34,234 nt of DNA. It comes from an uncultured Gemmatimonadota bacterium (GTDB lineage: Bacteria > Latescibacterota > UBA2968 > UBA8231). Below the pieces are notes generated by a model that was not told the origin of the DNA, searched no databases, and worked only from the letters and a program-made list of their open reading frames with translations. The stretch lies in the NCBI GenBank assembly GCA_903893785.1, contig CAITNQ010000546.1:1-34234 (forward strand), written 5' to 3'. A program made the translations under genes and the position numbers. Below are positions 32,837-34,234 of the stretch, one piece after another; within the stretch, counting starts at the first letter, position 1, and each line of letters opens with the position of its first letter.

Positions 32837-33169
32837 TCAGGCCGGCGCCATGCGGATCGTCACATCCTTGGGCAGCGCCACGCCGGCCGCCACCTGCACG
32901 GCTTTGAAAAGGCCGATCGGTACCACGCAGCCGGCGCAGCATCCGCACAAGTGGGCGCGAGCCGTGCCCAGCACCACGCCGGCTGCCCCTGCGCCGATCT
33001 CGGCGTAGCCGTCCACGGTTCCCTGATCCGCCAGGGCCTGCCCGTAAGCCGTGATCTTCTCGCACGTGCTGGTGATCTGGAGCCGTACGTTCTGCCCGTC
33101 GTCGCTGTCGGCGGTGACCTGGGTCTGGAAGCCGCAGATGCCGCTGTCAATCGCCAGCTGGATGCCCAT
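32837..33169 (-). CDS. Small Cys-rich protein resembling the DUF6951 family
   Basis: This 110-residue protein begins IDSGICGFQTQVTADSDDGQ and ends with LCGCCAGCVVPIGLFKAVQ and ALPKDVTIRM. The GICGF opening and the C-x-CC-x2-C cluster (C75, C77, C78, C81), with C12 and C36 elsewhere, match a small conserved family I recall as DUF6951. Its members are of unknown function. The cysteines suggest a metal or redox site. ATG 33169 has AAAAGGA 7 nt upstream. It is convergent with the octaheme cytochrome and divergent from the uroporphyrinogen-decarboxylase-like gene. URO-D-like proteins of the corrinoid methyltransferase type are sometimes found near small Cys-rich proteins, but no link is shown here. 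Confidence 0.75.
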   Translation of the reverse strand: MGIQLAIDSGICGFQTQVTADSDDGQNVRLQITSTCEKITAYGQALADQGTVDGYAEIGAGAAGVVLGTARAHLCGCCAGCVVPIGLFKAVQVAAGVALPKDVTIRMAPA

Positions 33170-33619
33170 GTGCTGTTCCTTTTCCAGCCGCTGAGCGTTC
33201 GCGTTCCAGCGGCAGTCCGTTGGGGGTTGCGAGACTGGCTGCCCCGGGTGCGCGCTGCCGGTCCGTGGCGAGTAGAGACGGGCTGGAGTAGATCGGCGTC
33301 AAGCGTCTGTCCGGCCCACTCCGGCTGCGGCGGCCGCTCGGAGGTCCGTGGCCGCCGCGTGCCGCTTGGTCCGGCGGCGGTTGGGCTTGGCAGTGCCCCG
33401 GCGGGTACCGGTTCTACATCGGTTCGCCGGTTGCGCTCTGCCGGGGGCGCTCGCCGTTGCCGCCACGCGCGTCGCCGAACCGGGCCCGTGGCAGGCGCGG
33501 GTGGGCGGGTTGGCGGCCCCGGCGAATGCCCCGGCAGTTACCCGAGGGTTGACGCCCGCAGCCCTTGGCCGGTTGCTTTGTTGCTGGGGAGTGCCCCACG
33601 CCACCTGGAGGCTATGGCC
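33170..33619. other. Divergent intergenic region
   Basis: These 450 nt separate two divergent genes and should hold both promoters. I could not identify either. Frames reading through on the minus strand are shadows of the URO-D-like gene and its upstream GC-rich DNA. Confidence 0.4.
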
Positions 33620-34234
33620 ATGAGCGCGAGCCGCGAACTGCCGATCCACCGATTGCTGGAGGAGTACCACCGCGTCTGCGGCTCGGCCGAGAACCAGCGC
33701 AACCGCCAGTACTGGTCCAACGCCGATGAGCCCTGGCTGATCGAGCGCTGGCGAGGCGTTTCGGCGCGTCGGCGCGAGGCCCCTTTCACCATGGCCCTCG
33801 ACATCGCCGGGTATGCCGCGGTGGTGGGCATCGACTGCCCCGCGTACTACGAGACCGCCGAGGCGCAACTGGCCGGACAGCTGCGTTACGCCCTGTGGGA
33901 AGCGGCGAACCTGCGCTGCAACCGCTATTTCGAACCCGCTGCCTTCGTCTCCTTCGGTGCCGCCCTTGACGCTAGCCTGTTCGGGGCTGCCGTCGTCTTC
34001 CCGGTCGGTCAGGCGCCCTGGGCGGACCAGCAGCACCCGCTGTTGGGCCAGCGCGATCTGTCGTTGCTCCGAACCGTCAACCTCACCGCCGGTGGCCTGG
34101 CGCCGCGGACCCACCAGTTCTACGAGCGCATGTGCGAGCTGACCGATGGGTCCGGCATCCGCGTCATGTACCCCACGCTGCTGCGCGGACCCTACTCAGT
34201 GGCGACGCAACTGCGCGAGACGACCGCTCTGCTG
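33620..34234 (+). CDS. Uroporphyrinogen-decarboxylase-like protein (partial, runs off the window)
   Basis: The first 205 codons have no stop before the window ends. The N-terminal part contains an RWRGVSARRREAPFTMALD segment. The middle reads FVSFGAALDASLFGAAVVF, close to the URO-D-fold phrase that follows the second strand, and the end reads LLRGPYSVATQLRETTALL, typical of URO-D and methylcobamide methyltransferase relatives. True heme-pathway HemE has a GRPV-type N-terminus, which is absent here, so a corrinoid-linked or other URO-D-fold enzyme is more likely. Start ATG 33620 has GGAGG 8 nt upstream; ATG 33614 is too close to it. The zinc or catalytic residues usually lie in the C-terminal part and are not visible. 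Confidence 0.75.
   Translation, partial: MSASRELPIHRLLEEYHRVCGSAENQRNRQYWSNADEPWLIERWRGVSARRREAPFTMALDIAGYAAVVGIDCPAYYETAEAQLAGQLRYALWEAANLRCNRYFEPAAFVSFGAALDASLFGAAVVFPVGQAPWADQQHPLLGQRDLSLLRTVNLTAGGLAPRTHQFYERMCELTDGSGIRVMYPTLLRGPYSVATQLRETTALL

Noticed and set aside
31590..33065. A 491-codon minus-strand frame at the cytochrome end
   Set aside because: It is antisense to CxxCH-containing coding sequence and covers the start of a separate, well-supported small gene.
33299..34114. A minus-strand gene at the right edge
   Set aside because: The plus strand encodes a URO-D-fold protein with a good ribosome binding site over the same bases.

Overview
The window is GC-rich bacterial DNA carrying about 25 genes in blocks on both strands, with no rRNA, tRNA, CRISPR array, integrase or insertion sequence that I can see. 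A multiheme cytochrome, two predicted lipoproteins, flagellar-type rotor proteins and a heptose-type sugar-activation cluster suggest a diderm, probably uncultivated environmental lineage. I cannot name the phylum from sequence alone.

Layout. Positions 1-5334 (minus strand): a DEAD-box-type helicase with an altered motif II (EEAD), a two-domain GT4-GT2 glycosyltransferase, and an ARPP-1-like domain fused to a dual-specificity-type phosphatase. A related-theme ADP-ribosylglycohydrolase lies at 13428-14429. Positions 5550-5800 hold a 97-bp tandem repeat. Positions 6162-10395 (plus strand) are one tight operon: ECF-type sigma factor, zinc-finger anti-sigma factor, two FliN/SpoA proteins, FliG and FliM, with no export or basal-body gene beside them. 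Then come a beta-propeller protein whose 3' end is partly duplicated downstream, a lipoprotein, the ADP-ribosylglycohydrolase and a sulfotransferase remnant. Positions 15532-20603 encode two overlapping histidine kinases. Positions 20781-23492 encode an NAD-dependent sugar dehydrogenase/epimerase and a GH127-type glycosidase. Positions 23670-29878 (minus strand) form a nucleotide-sugar operon: glycosyltransferase, epimerase, nucleotidyltransferase, small ORF, GHMP kinase, two short thiamine-diphosphate enzyme subunits, and a DegT-fold protein with His in place of the PLP lysine. Positions 29988-30253 hold a 133-bp tandem repeat. The window ends with an octaheme cytochrome, a small Cys-rich protein and the start of a uroporphyrinogen-decarboxylase-like gene.

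Two systems deserve most attention. (1) The sigma/anti-sigma/C-ring operon. Its FliG has a long N-terminal extension containing a helix that resembles the FliG-binding C-terminal tail of FliF. Its FliM lacks the CheY-binding N-terminal motif and instead starts with about 80 residues resembling the first half of an HDOD domain. The rotor switch may therefore be assembled or controlled in an unusual way. (2) The sugar operon. A His-type (dehydratase-like) DegT protein next to split, short E1-alpha/E1-beta-like proteins and a heptose-kinase-like GHMP kinase suggests a deoxy or two-carbon-branched sugar made by an uncharacterised route.

All family calls come from reading motifs by eye. No database search was run.
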